Assembly: GCA_013204265.1 (NCBI GenBank)
Contig: JABMOG010000110.1
Coordinates: forward strand, 1-51,467
Direction of reading: 5' to 3'
Source: Rhodospirillales bacterium
GTDB lineage: Bacteria; Pseudomonadota; Alphaproteobacteria; Rhodospirillales; Casp-alpha2
Length of the DNA stretch: 51,467 bases
Below, one piece after another: positions 23,620-31,690 of the stretch. Both the position numbers and the translations under genes were made by a program. The notes under the pieces are model-generated. The model saw nothing but the letters and a program-made list of their open reading frames with translations, made no database searches and was not told where the DNA came from. How positions within the stretch are numbered: the first letter of the stretch is position 1; each line of letters begins with the position of its first letter.

Positions 23620-25782
23620 ATGATCCGGCAATTTGAACTGGTCGAACGGGTCAAGGCCTACGATCCCAGCGCCGACGAAGACGCGCTCAATCGCGCTTAT
23701 GTCTTCGCCATGAAGGTCCACGGATCGCAAATTCGACTGTCGGGCGATCCTTATTTCTCCCATCCTTTGGAAGTCGCCGGCATCCTGACCGAATACAAGG
23801 TCGATGTAGCTTCGATAATCACGGCGCTTTTGCACGATACCATTGAAGACACGGAAACCACCCTCGAAGATATCACCCGTCTTTTCGGCAAGGGTGTAGC
23901 CCAACTGGTCGACGGGGTGACCAAGCTGACGCGGATCGAATTTCAGTCCGATCAGGCGAAGCAGGCCGAAAACTTCCGCAAGTTCATTCTCGCCATGTCC
24001 GAGGATATCCGGGTCTTGTTGGTCAAGTTGGCCGACCGCCTGCACAACATGCGCACCTTGCATTTCATCGAAAAGCCGGAAAAACGCCGCCGCATCGCCG
24101 TCGAAACCATGGACATCTATGCGCCCCTGGCTGAGCGGATCGGCATGCAGGGAATGAAAAACGAGCTGGAAGACCTGGCCTTCGGGGAACTCAACCCGGA
24201 CGCCCGGAAATCCATTCTCAATCGGCTCGACTTTCTGCGCGAGAAGGGCGGCGATCTGGTGCCGCGCATTATCGCCGAATTGGAAAAGACACTGTCCGAC
24301 AACGGAATCCAGGCGAGCATCCGGGGGCGCGAAAAAACGCCGTTTTCCGTTTGGGAGAAAATGCAGGAAAAGGACTTAGGCTTCGAACAGTTGTCCGACA
24401 TCATGGCGTTTCGGGTTATTGTCGATAGCGTTGAAGACTGTTACCGCGCGCTCGGCATCGCGCACGGCGCCTATCCTGTGGTTCCGGGGCGTTTCAAGGA
24501 TTACCTCTCAACACCAAAACCCAACGGCTACCAGTCGCTGCACACCGGCGTTTTCGGACCGGAACGCCAGCGCATCGAACTGCAAATTCGCACCGCCGAC
24601 ATGCACGATGTCGCCGAACACGGCGTTGCCGCGCACTGGAACTACAAACAGAACGGTGTGTCCAAGACGGCCCCGCAATACCGCTGGCTGCGTGAACTTC
24701 TCGACATTTTAGAGCATGCCGAAGAGCCCGAGGAATTTCTTGAGCATACCAAACTGGAAATGTTCAAAGACCAGGTGTTTTGCTTCACGCCGCGCGGCGA
24801 TCTGATCAATCTTCCCAGGGGTGCCACACCAGTGGATTTTGCCTATGCGGTGCATTCCGAGGTCGGCGACCGCTGCGTCGGCGCCAAAATCAACGGGCGC
24901 ATGATGCCACTCAGAAGCGAACTCAGAAACGGTGACCAAGTGGAAATCATCACGTCGAAGGCGCAAACCCCATCTCCGACCTGGGAAAACTTCGCCGTCA
25001 CCGGCAAGGCGCGGGCGCGGGTGCGGCGCTACGTCCGCCTGCTGGAACGCGACGAATACACCAAATTGGGCCGCGCCATCCTGGAACGCGCTTTCCAGGA
25101 AGAGGGCCATGAATATTCCGACATGGCGCTGGGTGACGTATTAGCGGTCTTTCACTATCAAACCGCCGAAGACCTGTGCGCCGAGGTCGGTGCCGGCCAC
25201 CATACGGGCCGCGATGTCGTCGAAGCGGTTTACCCGGGAACCCGCAAAAGGAAAAAAGACTCGAAAGTCGTCGCACTTGGCAAAGCCCGCACCCGACTGG
25301 GGAAGGAGCAAGGCAGCGGCTCAGATCAGACCGGGGTCTCTATCAAGGGCTTAATTCCCGGCATGGCCATGCATTTTGCCGATTGCTGCCACCCCTTACC
25401 AGGGGACCGTATCGTCGGCATTGTCACCACCGGCAAAGGGGTGACGATCCACACCATCGACTGCGAAACGCTGGGTGAATTCGTTGATGCGTCAGAACGC
25501 TGGCTCGACGTGTCCTGGAACGTGGGCAATGAGGACAACACCGCGCATGTCGGGCGCATCCATTTGACGGTGCTCAACGTGCCGGGCAGCCTTGGCGATC
25601 TGTCGTCGGTAATTGCCAACAACGAAGGTAACATTTCCAATCTCAAAATCACCAATCGCTCGCCTCAGTTTTTTGAGATGCTGATCGATATCGAGGTCCG
25701 CGACGTTAAACATCTGACAGGTGTGATGGCGGCGCTGCGTGCCGATCCGGCGATTAATTCGGTGGAACGTGCGAGAGGCTGA
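23620..25782 (+). CDS. Bifunctional (p)ppGpp synthetase/hydrolase (Rel/SpoT)
   Basis: Makes and degrades the alarmone (p)ppGpp. Domain order in 720 residues: HD hydrolase (FSHPLEVAGIL ... ALLHDTIEDTE), synthetase (FRVIVDSVEDCYRALGIAHG, GRFKDYLSTPKPNGYQSLHT, LQIRT), TGS (FCFTPRGDLINLPRGATPVDFAYAVHSEVG), zinc-finger-like CCHPLPGDRI and C-terminal ACT (HLTVLNVPGSLGDLSSVIANNEGNI). The intact HD motif implies an active hydrolase, as expected for the single long RSH protein of alphaproteobacteria. The ATG at 23620 has GGTGG directly upstream and is 22 nt after rpoZ. Confidence 0.96.
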   Translation: MIRQFELVERVKAYDPSADEDALNRAYVFAMKVHGSQIRLSGDPYFSHPLEVAGILTEYKVDVASIITALLHDTIEDTETTLEDITRLFGKGVAQLVDGVTKLTRIEFQSDQAKQAENFRKFILAMSEDIRVLLVKLADRLHNMRTLHFIEKPEKRRRIAVETMDIYAPLAERIGMQGMKNELEDLAFGELNPDARKSILNRLDFLREKGGDLVPRIIAELEKTLSDNGIQASIRGREKTPFSVWEKMQEKDLGFEQLSDIMAFRVIVDSVEDCYRALGIAHGAYPVVPGRFKDYLSTPKPNGYQSLHTGVFGPERQRIELQIRTADMHDVAEHGVAAHWNYKQNGVSKTAPQYRWLRELLDILEHAEEPEEFLEHTKLEMFKDQVFCFTPRGDLINLPRGATPVDFAYAVHSEVGDRCVGAKINGRMMPLRSELRNGDQVEIITSKAQTPSPTWENFAVTGKARARVRRYVRLLERDEYTKLGRAILERAFQEEGHEYSDMALGDVLAVFHYQTAEDLCAEVGAGHHTGRDVVEAVYPGTRKRKKDSKVVALGKARTRLGKEQGSGSDQTGVSIKGLIPGMAMHFADCCHPLPGDRIVGIVTTGKGVTIHTIDCETLGEFVDASERWLDVSWNVGNEDNTAHVGRIHLTVLNVPGSLGDLSSVIANNEGNISNLKITNRSPQFFEMLIDIEVRDVKHLTGVMAALRADPAINSVERARG

Positions 25783-25792
25783 ACCATAAAGC

Positions 25793-26386
25793 ATGTTCAA
25801 ACGCCGAAACCCATTGTCCGTGACCCGTAAGGTCTTCAATTTTTTCTGGCCCTCTATCGGCTGGCGCCGCGCTGGCGCGTATTCCCTGCACCGATTGGCA
25901 CGGCTTCCGGGGTCCGCCTATTCCATCGCCGGCGGCTTTGCCTGTGGCGCGGCGATCTCGTTTACACCGTTCGTCGGGCTGCATTTCATCCTGTCGGCGA
26001 TATTGGCATGGATCATTCGCGCCAATATTCTGGCATCGGCCATTGGCACGGCGGTTGGAAATCCGTGGACTTTTCCCTTTATTTGGACGTGGCTGTACCA
26101 GACCGGCACCTGGATGACGGCCGGCGAAGCGTTGAGTGGAGCCAAGGCCCCCCAGTTCAGCGAAATCTTCGGCCGTATGATAGAGGCCGTCCTCAATCTG
26201 GACATGGCCTACCTGATGGATACCGTGGCACCCATCTTCTGGCCCATGCTGGCCAGCAGCGTTCCCACTGGAATGGTGATATGGGGGGTGTTTTATCTAC
26301 CGTTGAAGTATGTTGTAGGGCGCTATCAGGATCGGCGAGCGCTTAAAATGGCCGGCAATACTGGAGGCCAGGAACCACTGCAATGA
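25793..26386 (+). CDS. DUF2062 membrane protein
   Basis: A 197-residue protein with the DUF2062 domain: YSIAGGFACGAAISFTPFVGLHFILSAILAWIIRANILASAIGTAVGNPWTFPFIWTWLYQTGTWM. Several hydrophobic helices indicate an inner-membrane protein with a basic N-terminus. The function is not known; the family often lies between rel and pdxJ in alphaproteobacteria. Its stop overlaps the pdxJ start as ATGA, so the two are coupled. Confidence 0.9.
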   Translation: MFKRRNPLSVTRKVFNFFWPSIGWRRAGAYSLHRLARLPGSAYSIAGGFACGAAISFTPFVGLHFILSAILAWIIRANILASAIGTAVGNPWTFPFIWTWLYQTGTWMTAGEALSGAKAPQFSEIFGRMIEAVLNLDMAYLMDTVAPIFWPMLASSVPTGMVIWGVFYLPLKYVVGRYQDRRALKMAGNTGGQEPLQ

Positions 26387-27126
26387 CCGGAAAATTAAGG
26401 CTTGGAGTCAACATCGATCACGTCGCGACAATCCGCAACGCGCGCGGCGGTGGCCACCCGGACCCAGTCCAGGCGGCGACTACGGCCGAGCGCGCCGGGG
26501 CTGATGGCATTACGGCGCATCTGCGCGAAGACCGCCGGCATATTTCCGACGACGATATCGCACGTCTGATGACCCAGTTACAGGTGCCGTTGAACCTGGA
26601 AATGGCGGCGACCTCGGAAATGCTCGACATCGCCCTTCGCCATAAACCGCACGCGGCCTGTATCGTGCCGGAAAAGCGCGAGGAGAGAACCACCGAAGGC
26701 GGTCTCAACGCCGCCGGCGGGCTCCAACATCTGGCGCCATACGTTTCGGCGTTAAATGATGCCGGAATTCGGGTGTCGCTGTTTATTGAACCTGAGCGCA
26801 GGCAACTGGAAGCCGCCGTAAGTTTGGGCGCGCCGGTGGTTGAGCTTCACACCGGGGCCTATTGCGACGCCATCGGCCTTGAGCAGGACCGACAGTTCCA
26901 GCGCATCGCCGACGCCGCCATCGCGGCCGGAGAACTGGGCCTGGAATGCCATGCCGGGCATGGATTGACTTTTGAGACGGTCGGACGGGTTGCCGCCTTG
27001 GCAAATGTGCGGGAACTCAATATCGGACATTTCCTGATCGGTGAAGCAATCTTCAGCGGCCTGGATAGTGCCATCAAACGCATGCGGTCGTTGATGGACC
27101 AGGCCCGCGCGGAACGGTCGGCCTGA
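26383..27126 (+). CDS. pdxJ: Pyridoxine 5'-phosphate synthase
   Basis: Condenses 1-deoxyxylulose 5-phosphate with 3-amino-1-hydroxyacetone 1-phosphate to give pyridoxine 5'-phosphate. The 247-residue TIM barrel shows LGVNIDHVATIRNARGGGHPDPV, ADGITAHLREDRRHI, VELHTGAYCD and GHGLTFETV ... ELNIGHFLIGEAIF. The length is standard. It is followed by acpS after 13 nt, as in many proteobacteria. Confidence 0.97.
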   Translation: MTGKLRLGVNIDHVATIRNARGGGHPDPVQAATTAERAGADGITAHLREDRRHISDDDIARLMTQLQVPLNLEMAATSEMLDIALRHKPHAACIVPEKREERTTEGGLNAAGGLQHLAPYVSALNDAGIRVSLFIEPERRQLEAAVSLGAPVVELHTGAYCDAIGLEQDRQFQRIADAAIAAGELGLECHAGHGLTFETVGRVAALANVRELNIGHFLIGEAIFSGLDSAIKRMRSLMDQARAERSA

Positions 27127-27139
27127 CGGTGCGTGTCGG

Positions 27140-27541
27140 ATGATTATCGGCGTCGGCACGGACCTTTGCGATATTCGCAGGATCGAACGTACCCTTGAAC
27201 GTTTCGGGCAGCGCTTTGTTGAGCGTCTGTATGACGAAACCGAGCAAACGAAAGCCAACCGCAGGCCTAACCCGGCGGCATCCTATGCCCAAAGCTTTGC
27301 CGCCAAGGAGGCCTGCGCCAAGGCGCTTGGTACAGGATTCCGCCAAGGCGTGTTCTGGCGAGACCTGGTCGTTGCCAATCATCCGTCGGGGCAGCCTTAC
27401 ATGGTTCTGAGCGGCGGTGCCAAGGCGCGACTGGACAGCCTGGTGCCCGACGGCATGTCGGCCCGCATCGACATTTCGCAAACTGATGAATACCCGATGG
27501 CCCAGGCGGTGGTTATTATCTCCGCCGAACCGCAGAATTAG
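27140..27541 (+). CDS. acpS: Holo-[acyl-carrier-protein] synthase
   Basis: Transfers 4'-phosphopantetheine from CoA to acyl carrier protein. The 133-residue protein starts IIGVGTDLCDIRRIERTLERFG, with the metal aspartate, and has QSFAAKEACAKALGTGFRQG with the metal glutamate. The length is normal. It sits between pdxJ and lepB. A gap of 100 nt to lepB may contain a promoter. Confidence 0.96.
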   Translation: MIIGVGTDLCDIRRIERTLERFGQRFVERLYDETEQTKANRRPNPAASYAQSFAAKEACAKALGTGFRQGVFWRDLVVANHPSGQPYMVLSGGAKARLDSLVPDGMSARIDISQTDEYPMAQAVVIISAEPQN

Positions 27542-27558
27542 GCGGAGGCTATTGTTTC

Positions 27559-27589
27559 TTGACAGTCGACCTGCGTAGGGGCCTTATCT
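27559..27589 (+). promoter_or_regulatory. Possible promoter upstream of lepB
   Basis: A perfect -35 hexamer TTGACA lies at 27559-27564, but the downstream -10 (TTATCT, 27584-27589, 19-nt spacing) is poor. It may drive lepB-rnc-era separately from pdxJ-acpS. Confidence 0.25.
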
Positions 27590-27641
27590 GCCCGCGAAGA
27601 GGTGAGACCCACATCACATTCATTTTAATACGGCGGAATTA

Positions 27642-28406
27642 ATGGCAGAAAAAGCAGATTCAATTTCTGAAGAAGAATCGATGCCCAAAAAAGAAACAGG
27701 CGGCTTCAGGGAAACTCTGACCACTGTAATCCTGGCAATTTTCATAGCCTTAGGCGTGCGCACGGTTGCCTACGAACCTTTTAACATTCCATCGGGCTCG
27801 ATGATCCCGACGCTGTTGATCGGCGATTATCTGTTCGTGTCCAAGGCTTCTTATGGATACAGCCGCCATTCCCTGCCGTTCAGTCTGCCTCTGATTCCGG
27901 GACGCATTTTCTTTGAAGAGCCCAAACGTGGCGACGTCATGGTGTTCAAACTGCCGACCGACAACAAAACCGATTACATTAAGCGCATTATCGGCCTGCC
28001 CGGCGACACCGTGCAGTTGAAGAACAGCGTCCTGTATATCAACGACAAGGCAGTCAAACGCGAACGGGCCGAAGATTTCATCGAACGCACGGACAGCAAA
28101 AATTTCTCCCGCACGCCGCAATACCTGGAAATTTTGCCGGGCGGTAAAAAGCATTACGTCCTGGAAGTGACGGACAACACCTTTTTCGACAACACGTCCG
28201 TCTACACAGTCCCCGAAGACCACTACTTCGCCATGGGCGATAACAGAGACAATTCTTCGGATAGCCGCGTTATCGGCTTTATTCCCAAGGTAAATCTGGT
28301 CGGGCGGGCGGAATTCCTGTTTTTCTCCGTCGACGGGGACGTCTGGAAATTTTGGGAATGGGCCGAATCACTCAGGTTTGAACGCTTTTTTCAGGGTATA
28401 GAATGA
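27642..28406 (+). CDS. lepB: Signal peptidase I
   Basis: Cleaves signal peptides from exported proteins at the periplasmic face. The 254-residue protein has one N-terminal membrane helix (TTVILAIFIALGVRTVAYEPF), the catalytic serine S53 in NIPSGSMIPTLLIGDYLFV, the lysine base K114 in DYIKRIIGLPGD, and box E in HYFAMGDNRDNSSDSR. It overlaps rnc by ATGA, giving the conserved lepB-rnc-era order. Confidence 0.97.
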   Translation: MAEKADSISEEESMPKKETGGFRETLTTVILAIFIALGVRTVAYEPFNIPSGSMIPTLLIGDYLFVSKASYGYSRHSLPFSLPLIPGRIFFEEPKRGDVMVFKLPTDNKTDYIKRIIGLPGDTVQLKNSVLYINDKAVKRERAEDFIERTDSKNFSRTPQYLEILPGGKKHYVLEVTDNTFFDNTSVYTVPEDHYFAMGDNRDNSSDSRVIGFIPKVNLVGRAEFLFFSVDGDVWKFWEWAESLRFERFFQGIE

Positions 28407-29113
28407 GCCGGGAAGGCCATAAAACCGATACAGAAATAGCCATGCCAGACTTTGGTGGTTTGCAGGAAAAACTCGGCCACCATTTCAACAATCCCGATCT
28501 TCTCCTCCAGGCTTTGACCCATTCGAGCGCCACCCGCAAGCGCGGGGAATCCAACGAACGGCTGGAATTTCTGGGCGACCGGGTTCTTGGGCTGGCCCTC
28601 GCCGAAATGCTGCTGGATTCCTTTCCCGGCGAAGCGGAAGGTAAAATCGCCTACCGCTTCTCAGCTCTCGCCCGCGCCGAATCCCTGGCCCGGGTCGCCG
28701 CCGATATCGACCTGGCCCCGCATATCCGCTTGGCCCGTGGGGATGAAGACATCGGCGGGCGAGACAATCCCAGCATACTCGCAGATTGCTGCGAAGCGGT
28801 CATCGCGGCGCTGTACCTGGATGGCGGCTTTGAGGCCGGTGAAAAATTCGTCCATCAACACTGGCGTCCCCTAATGTCCGAAGACCTGTCCCCACCCAAA
28901 GACGCCAAAACAATGTTGCAGGAATGGGCGCAGGCAAAGGGTTTGTCACTGCCGGTGTATCGGGTGACCGATTCGGACGGCCCGGCCCATGCTCCGCACT
29001 TCACGGTCGAAGCCTCGGTTCACGAAATGAGGCCGGCGACAGGCCAAGGCCCTTCGAAACAGATCGCCGAACAGGCCGCCGCCGAAAACCTAATGGACCG
29101 GATAAAGAGGTAA
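28403..29113 (+). CDS. rnc: Ribonuclease III
   Basis: Cuts double-stranded RNA in rRNA maturation and mRNA control. The 236-residue protein has the signature ERLEFLGDRVLGLAL with catalytic acidic residues, then ILADCCEAVIAALYLDGGF, and a C-terminal double-stranded RNA-binding domain (about 165-235, DAKTMLQEWAQAKGLSLPVYRV ... SKQIAEQAAAENLMDRI). The start overlaps lepB; an internal ATG at 28442 is a possible alternative. It is followed by era after 2 nt. Confidence 0.97.
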   Translation: MSREGHKTDTEIAMPDFGGLQEKLGHHFNNPDLLLQALTHSSATRKRGESNERLEFLGDRVLGLALAEMLLDSFPGEAEGKIAYRFSALARAESLARVAADIDLAPHIRLARGDEDIGGRDNPSILADCCEAVIAALYLDGGFEAGEKFVHQHWRPLMSEDLSPPKDAKTMLQEWAQAKGLSLPVYRVTDSDGPAHAPHFTVEASVHEMRPATGQGPSKQIAEQAAAENLMDRIKR

Positions 29114-29115
29114 CC

Positions 29116-30021
29116 ATGAATATGCCTGCAAATTCCCGCGCCGGTTTCGTCGCCATCGTCGGCGCGCCCAATGTCGGCAAGTCGACGCTGCTAAACCGGC
29201 TGGTCGGGACCAAAGTGTCGATAGTCTCGCCCAAGGTGCAAACGACCCGGTCCAGGGTACTCGGTATCTGCATCGAAGGCGAAGCCCAGATCATTTTCAT
29301 CGACACCCCCGGTATTTTTAAACCGAAACGCCGACTCGACCGGGCCATGGTCGCCGCCGCCTGGGGCGGGGCCGGGGATGCTGACGACATACTTCTACTA
29401 GTAGACGCAAGCCGAGGATTCGACGGCGATACCCGCGATATCGTCAAACGGCTGCATCAAACCGAACGCAAGGTGACGCTGGCGATAAACAAGGTCGATC
29501 TGGTGCCTAAACCAAAACTGCTGAAAATGGCGACCGAAATGGACGCAACGGGCGTATTTTCCGACATCTTCATGATTTCGGCTGAAATGGGTAGCGGCGT
29601 CGCCGATCTTATGGCGCATCTCACCGCACACGTTCCCAAGGGACCGTGGCTGTTTCCCGAAGACCAGATTTCCGATATGCCGGGCAGGCTGACGGCGGCC
29701 GAGATCACGCGGGAAAAACTGTACCTGCAATTGCATCACGAACTGCCTTACGCGGCGGCGGTGGAAACCGAAGGTTGGAAAGAAATCAAAGATGGTTCCG
29801 TGCGCATCGAACAAGTGATCTACGTCGAACGTCCGACCCAAAAAGCCATTGTTCTGGGTAAGGGGGGCAAGCGCATCAAAGCCCTGGGTCAAGCCGCGCG
29901 CGAGGAACTGGAGGAAATTTTCGAGCGCCGGGTGCACCTGTTCCTGTTCGTCAAGGTGCGCGAAAAGTGGGGCGACGACCCGGAACGCTACCGCGACTTA
30001 GGCCTCAACTTCGACGCCTGA
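29116..30021 (+). CDS. era: GTPase Era
   Basis: A GTPase needed for 30S ribosome maturation, binding the 3' end of 16S rRNA. The 301-residue protein shows G1 GAPNVGKST (K22), G3 DTPG, G4 NKVD, and a C-terminal KH domain containing VLGKGGKRIKALGQAAREELEEIF. The ATG at 29116 is two bases after the rnc stop. In most alphaproteobacteria recO comes next; here 4.2 kb of other genes intervene. Confidence 0.97.
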   Translation: MNMPANSRAGFVAIVGAPNVGKSTLLNRLVGTKVSIVSPKVQTTRSRVLGICIEGEAQIIFIDTPGIFKPKRRLDRAMVAAAWGGAGDADDILLLVDASRGFDGDTRDIVKRLHQTERKVTLAINKVDLVPKPKLLKMATEMDATGVFSDIFMISAEMGSGVADLMAHLTAHVPKGPWLFPEDQISDMPGRLTAAEITREKLYLQLHHELPYAAAVETEGWKEIKDGSVRIEQVIYVERPTQKAIVLGKGGKRIKALGQAAREELEEIFERRVHLFLFVKVREKWGDDPERYRDLGLNFDA

Positions 30022-30126
30022 CGCCAAGAGTCTCAATCCAGGAGGAAGCATTTTGTGCCAGACTTCTTTCACCAGGAGCCCCTCCGGCTGGGCAGGGTGG
30101 GGGGATTGTGCCATCTTCGGTTTGTC

Positions 30127-31113
30127 ATGAACGTGTTCAGAATTTCCCTAAAAAGCTCGGCGGCGATTTTTCTAAGCGCCGCCATACTTTGTTTGAGCGC
30201 AGTATCATCGGCGGACGACAAGACTTCTTTCGTGAAACCCACTGTCGTGCCATCGCTTGCGTTCAATCCGCTCTCGGAAGCAAAAATCAAACTGGGGCAG
30301 AGGTTGTTTTTTGAACGCCGTCTGTCTGGTGGTAATTCCATGTCTTGGGCATCTTGTCACCAGCCGGACTATTCCTGGACGGACCCCCGACGCTTCAGTC
30401 TGGGGGAAACCGGTGTGCCGCGACCGCGACGCACGCCGTCATTGCAAGACGTCGCATGGAACATCTTGTTTGCTCGTGACGGACGGGTCGAAACCCTGGA
30501 AGGATTTGTTCTTGGACCGATCACCCATGCCGAAGAAATGAACCAGGACATCGATTTATTAACTTCTGAACTCGAAGCCGAGACAGGTTATCCGGATTTG
30601 TTTGAAGCGGCATTTGGCGCCCGGCGAATTACCCTTGATGGAATAACGCAAAGTCTTGCGACATATGTGCGGACGCTGCGCTCCGCAATCTCTCCCTTTG
30701 ATCGCTGGATCAAAGGAGACACAACAGCGATGAGTGAAGCCGCACAATCGGGCTTTAACGTATTTTCGGGCGATGCCGGTTGCTCACAATGTCATACGGG
30801 GTGGCGGTTCACCGACCAACAGTTTCACGACATTGGTCTCAAAACTGACGATAAAGGACGCGGAAAACTCAAACCTGATGCCATTCTTTCCCAGTATGCG
30901 TTTAAAACGCCGTCCCTCAGGAATGTGGCTATCCGCCCTCCATATATGCATAACGGCTCCATTAGCAGCCTGGAGGAAGTGATGGACCATTATCAGGCAG
31001 GGTTCATCTCACGCCCGTCTTTATCGCCATTAATTCGGAGATTTAAACTAACTGATCAAGAAAAATTGAACATAATTGAGTTCCTCAAAAGCCTGACAGA
31101 TGATATTCGCTAA
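30127..31113 (+). CDS. MauG/CcpA-like di-haem cytochrome c peroxidase family protein with a WxxCH first haem site
   Basis: A 328-residue periplasmic protein of the bacterial di-haem peroxidase/MauG family. A signal peptide is present (SSAAIFLSAAILCLSAVSSA). The second haem site is canonical (C219SQCH223). The first reads W74ASCH78: the first cysteine is replaced by tryptophan (TGG at 30346-30348). PPYMHNGS contains the conserved axial-ligand region. It may bind its first haem through a single thioether. The ATG at 30127 starts the signal peptide, but AGGAGG lies 9 nt before an in-frame GTG at 30055, which would add 24 residues; the true start is uncertain. It heads a three-gene cassette with lower GC than its surroundings. 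Confidence 0.85.
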   Translation: MNVFRISLKSSAAIFLSAAILCLSAVSSADDKTSFVKPTVVPSLAFNPLSEAKIKLGQRLFFERRLSGGNSMSWASCHQPDYSWTDPRRFSLGETGVPRPRRTPSLQDVAWNILFARDGRVETLEGFVLGPITHAEEMNQDIDLLTSELEAETGYPDLFEAAFGARRITLDGITQSLATYVRTLRSAISPFDRWIKGDTTAMSEAAQSGFNVFSGDAGCSQCHTGWRFTDQQFHDIGLKTDDKGRGKLKPDAILSQYAFKTPSLRNVAIRPPYMHNGSISSLEEVMDHYQAGFISRPSLSPLIRRFKLTDQEKLNIIEFLKSLTDDIR

Positions 31114-31174
31114 GATTATTAAAACTCAACCAATGGTCACGCAAATAACAACTGTAAATAAAGGCTTAGAGACC

Positions 31175-31648
31175 ATGATCACCAGACTTCTAAAAATCTC
31201 CTTTCTTTTAATCCCGGTATTAATGGTGCCGGTTTCCGGTCACCAGGCCAATGCCGCCATGACGCCTACTGGCGAAATGATTGTGGTGCCGGAATATTTA
31301 CATGCTGAAGAGATCGTCAAAAAAGGCGATTTTGAAAAAGCCATTTACTATTTAAATGCAACATTACGTCAGTATCCTAACCACGCCAGCGCTTTCAACT
31401 TGTTAGGGTATGTCCACCGGCGCTTGGGTAATTTTGACGAGTCAGAAAAATACTACGACGCGGCGCTAACCATTAACCCCAATCATACCGGGGCGCTGAA
31501 CTATATGGGACAATTGTTCTTGCAAACCGGCCGACCGGAAAAGGCAAAAGCTTTGCTCAAACGTTTAGTAGAAGCGTGCAAGGATGGCTGTAGAGATCTC
31601 GATGATCTTGAAAAAGCAGTGGCCACCGGGGTGGTTGGCAATTATTGA
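31175..31648 (+). CDS. Exported TPR-repeat protein
   Basis: A 157-residue protein with a signal peptide (LLKISFLLIPVLMVPVSGHQANA) and two to three tetratricopeptide repeats: EEIVKKGDFEKAIYYLNATLRQYPNH, ASAFNLLGYVHRRLGNFDESEKYYDAALTINPNH and TGALNYMGQLFLQTGRPEKAKALLKRL. The tail has two cysteines in ACKDGC. It is probably a periplasmic scaffold that links the di-haem protein with the membrane cyclase encoded next to it. The ATG at 31175 begins the signal peptide; an in-frame ATG at 31100 overlaps the preceding gene. The region is AT-rich. Confidence 0.85.
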   Translation: MITRLLKISFLLIPVLMVPVSGHQANAAMTPTGEMIVVPEYLHAEEIVKKGDFEKAIYYLNATLRQYPNHASAFNLLGYVHRRLGNFDESEKYYDAALTINPNHTGALNYMGQLFLQTGRPEKAKALLKRLVEACKDGCRDLDDLEKAVATGVVGNY

Positions 31649-31690
31649 GGGCGAATAAAGCCGGGGCAATATAGGCGAATATAGAGACAA

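Noticed and set aside
30055-30126. GTG start with strong AGGAGG for the di-haem protein
   Set aside because: Not excluded, but it adds 24 residues ahead of a good signal peptide; the later ATG was kept as the working start and the alternative is noted in the gene entry.
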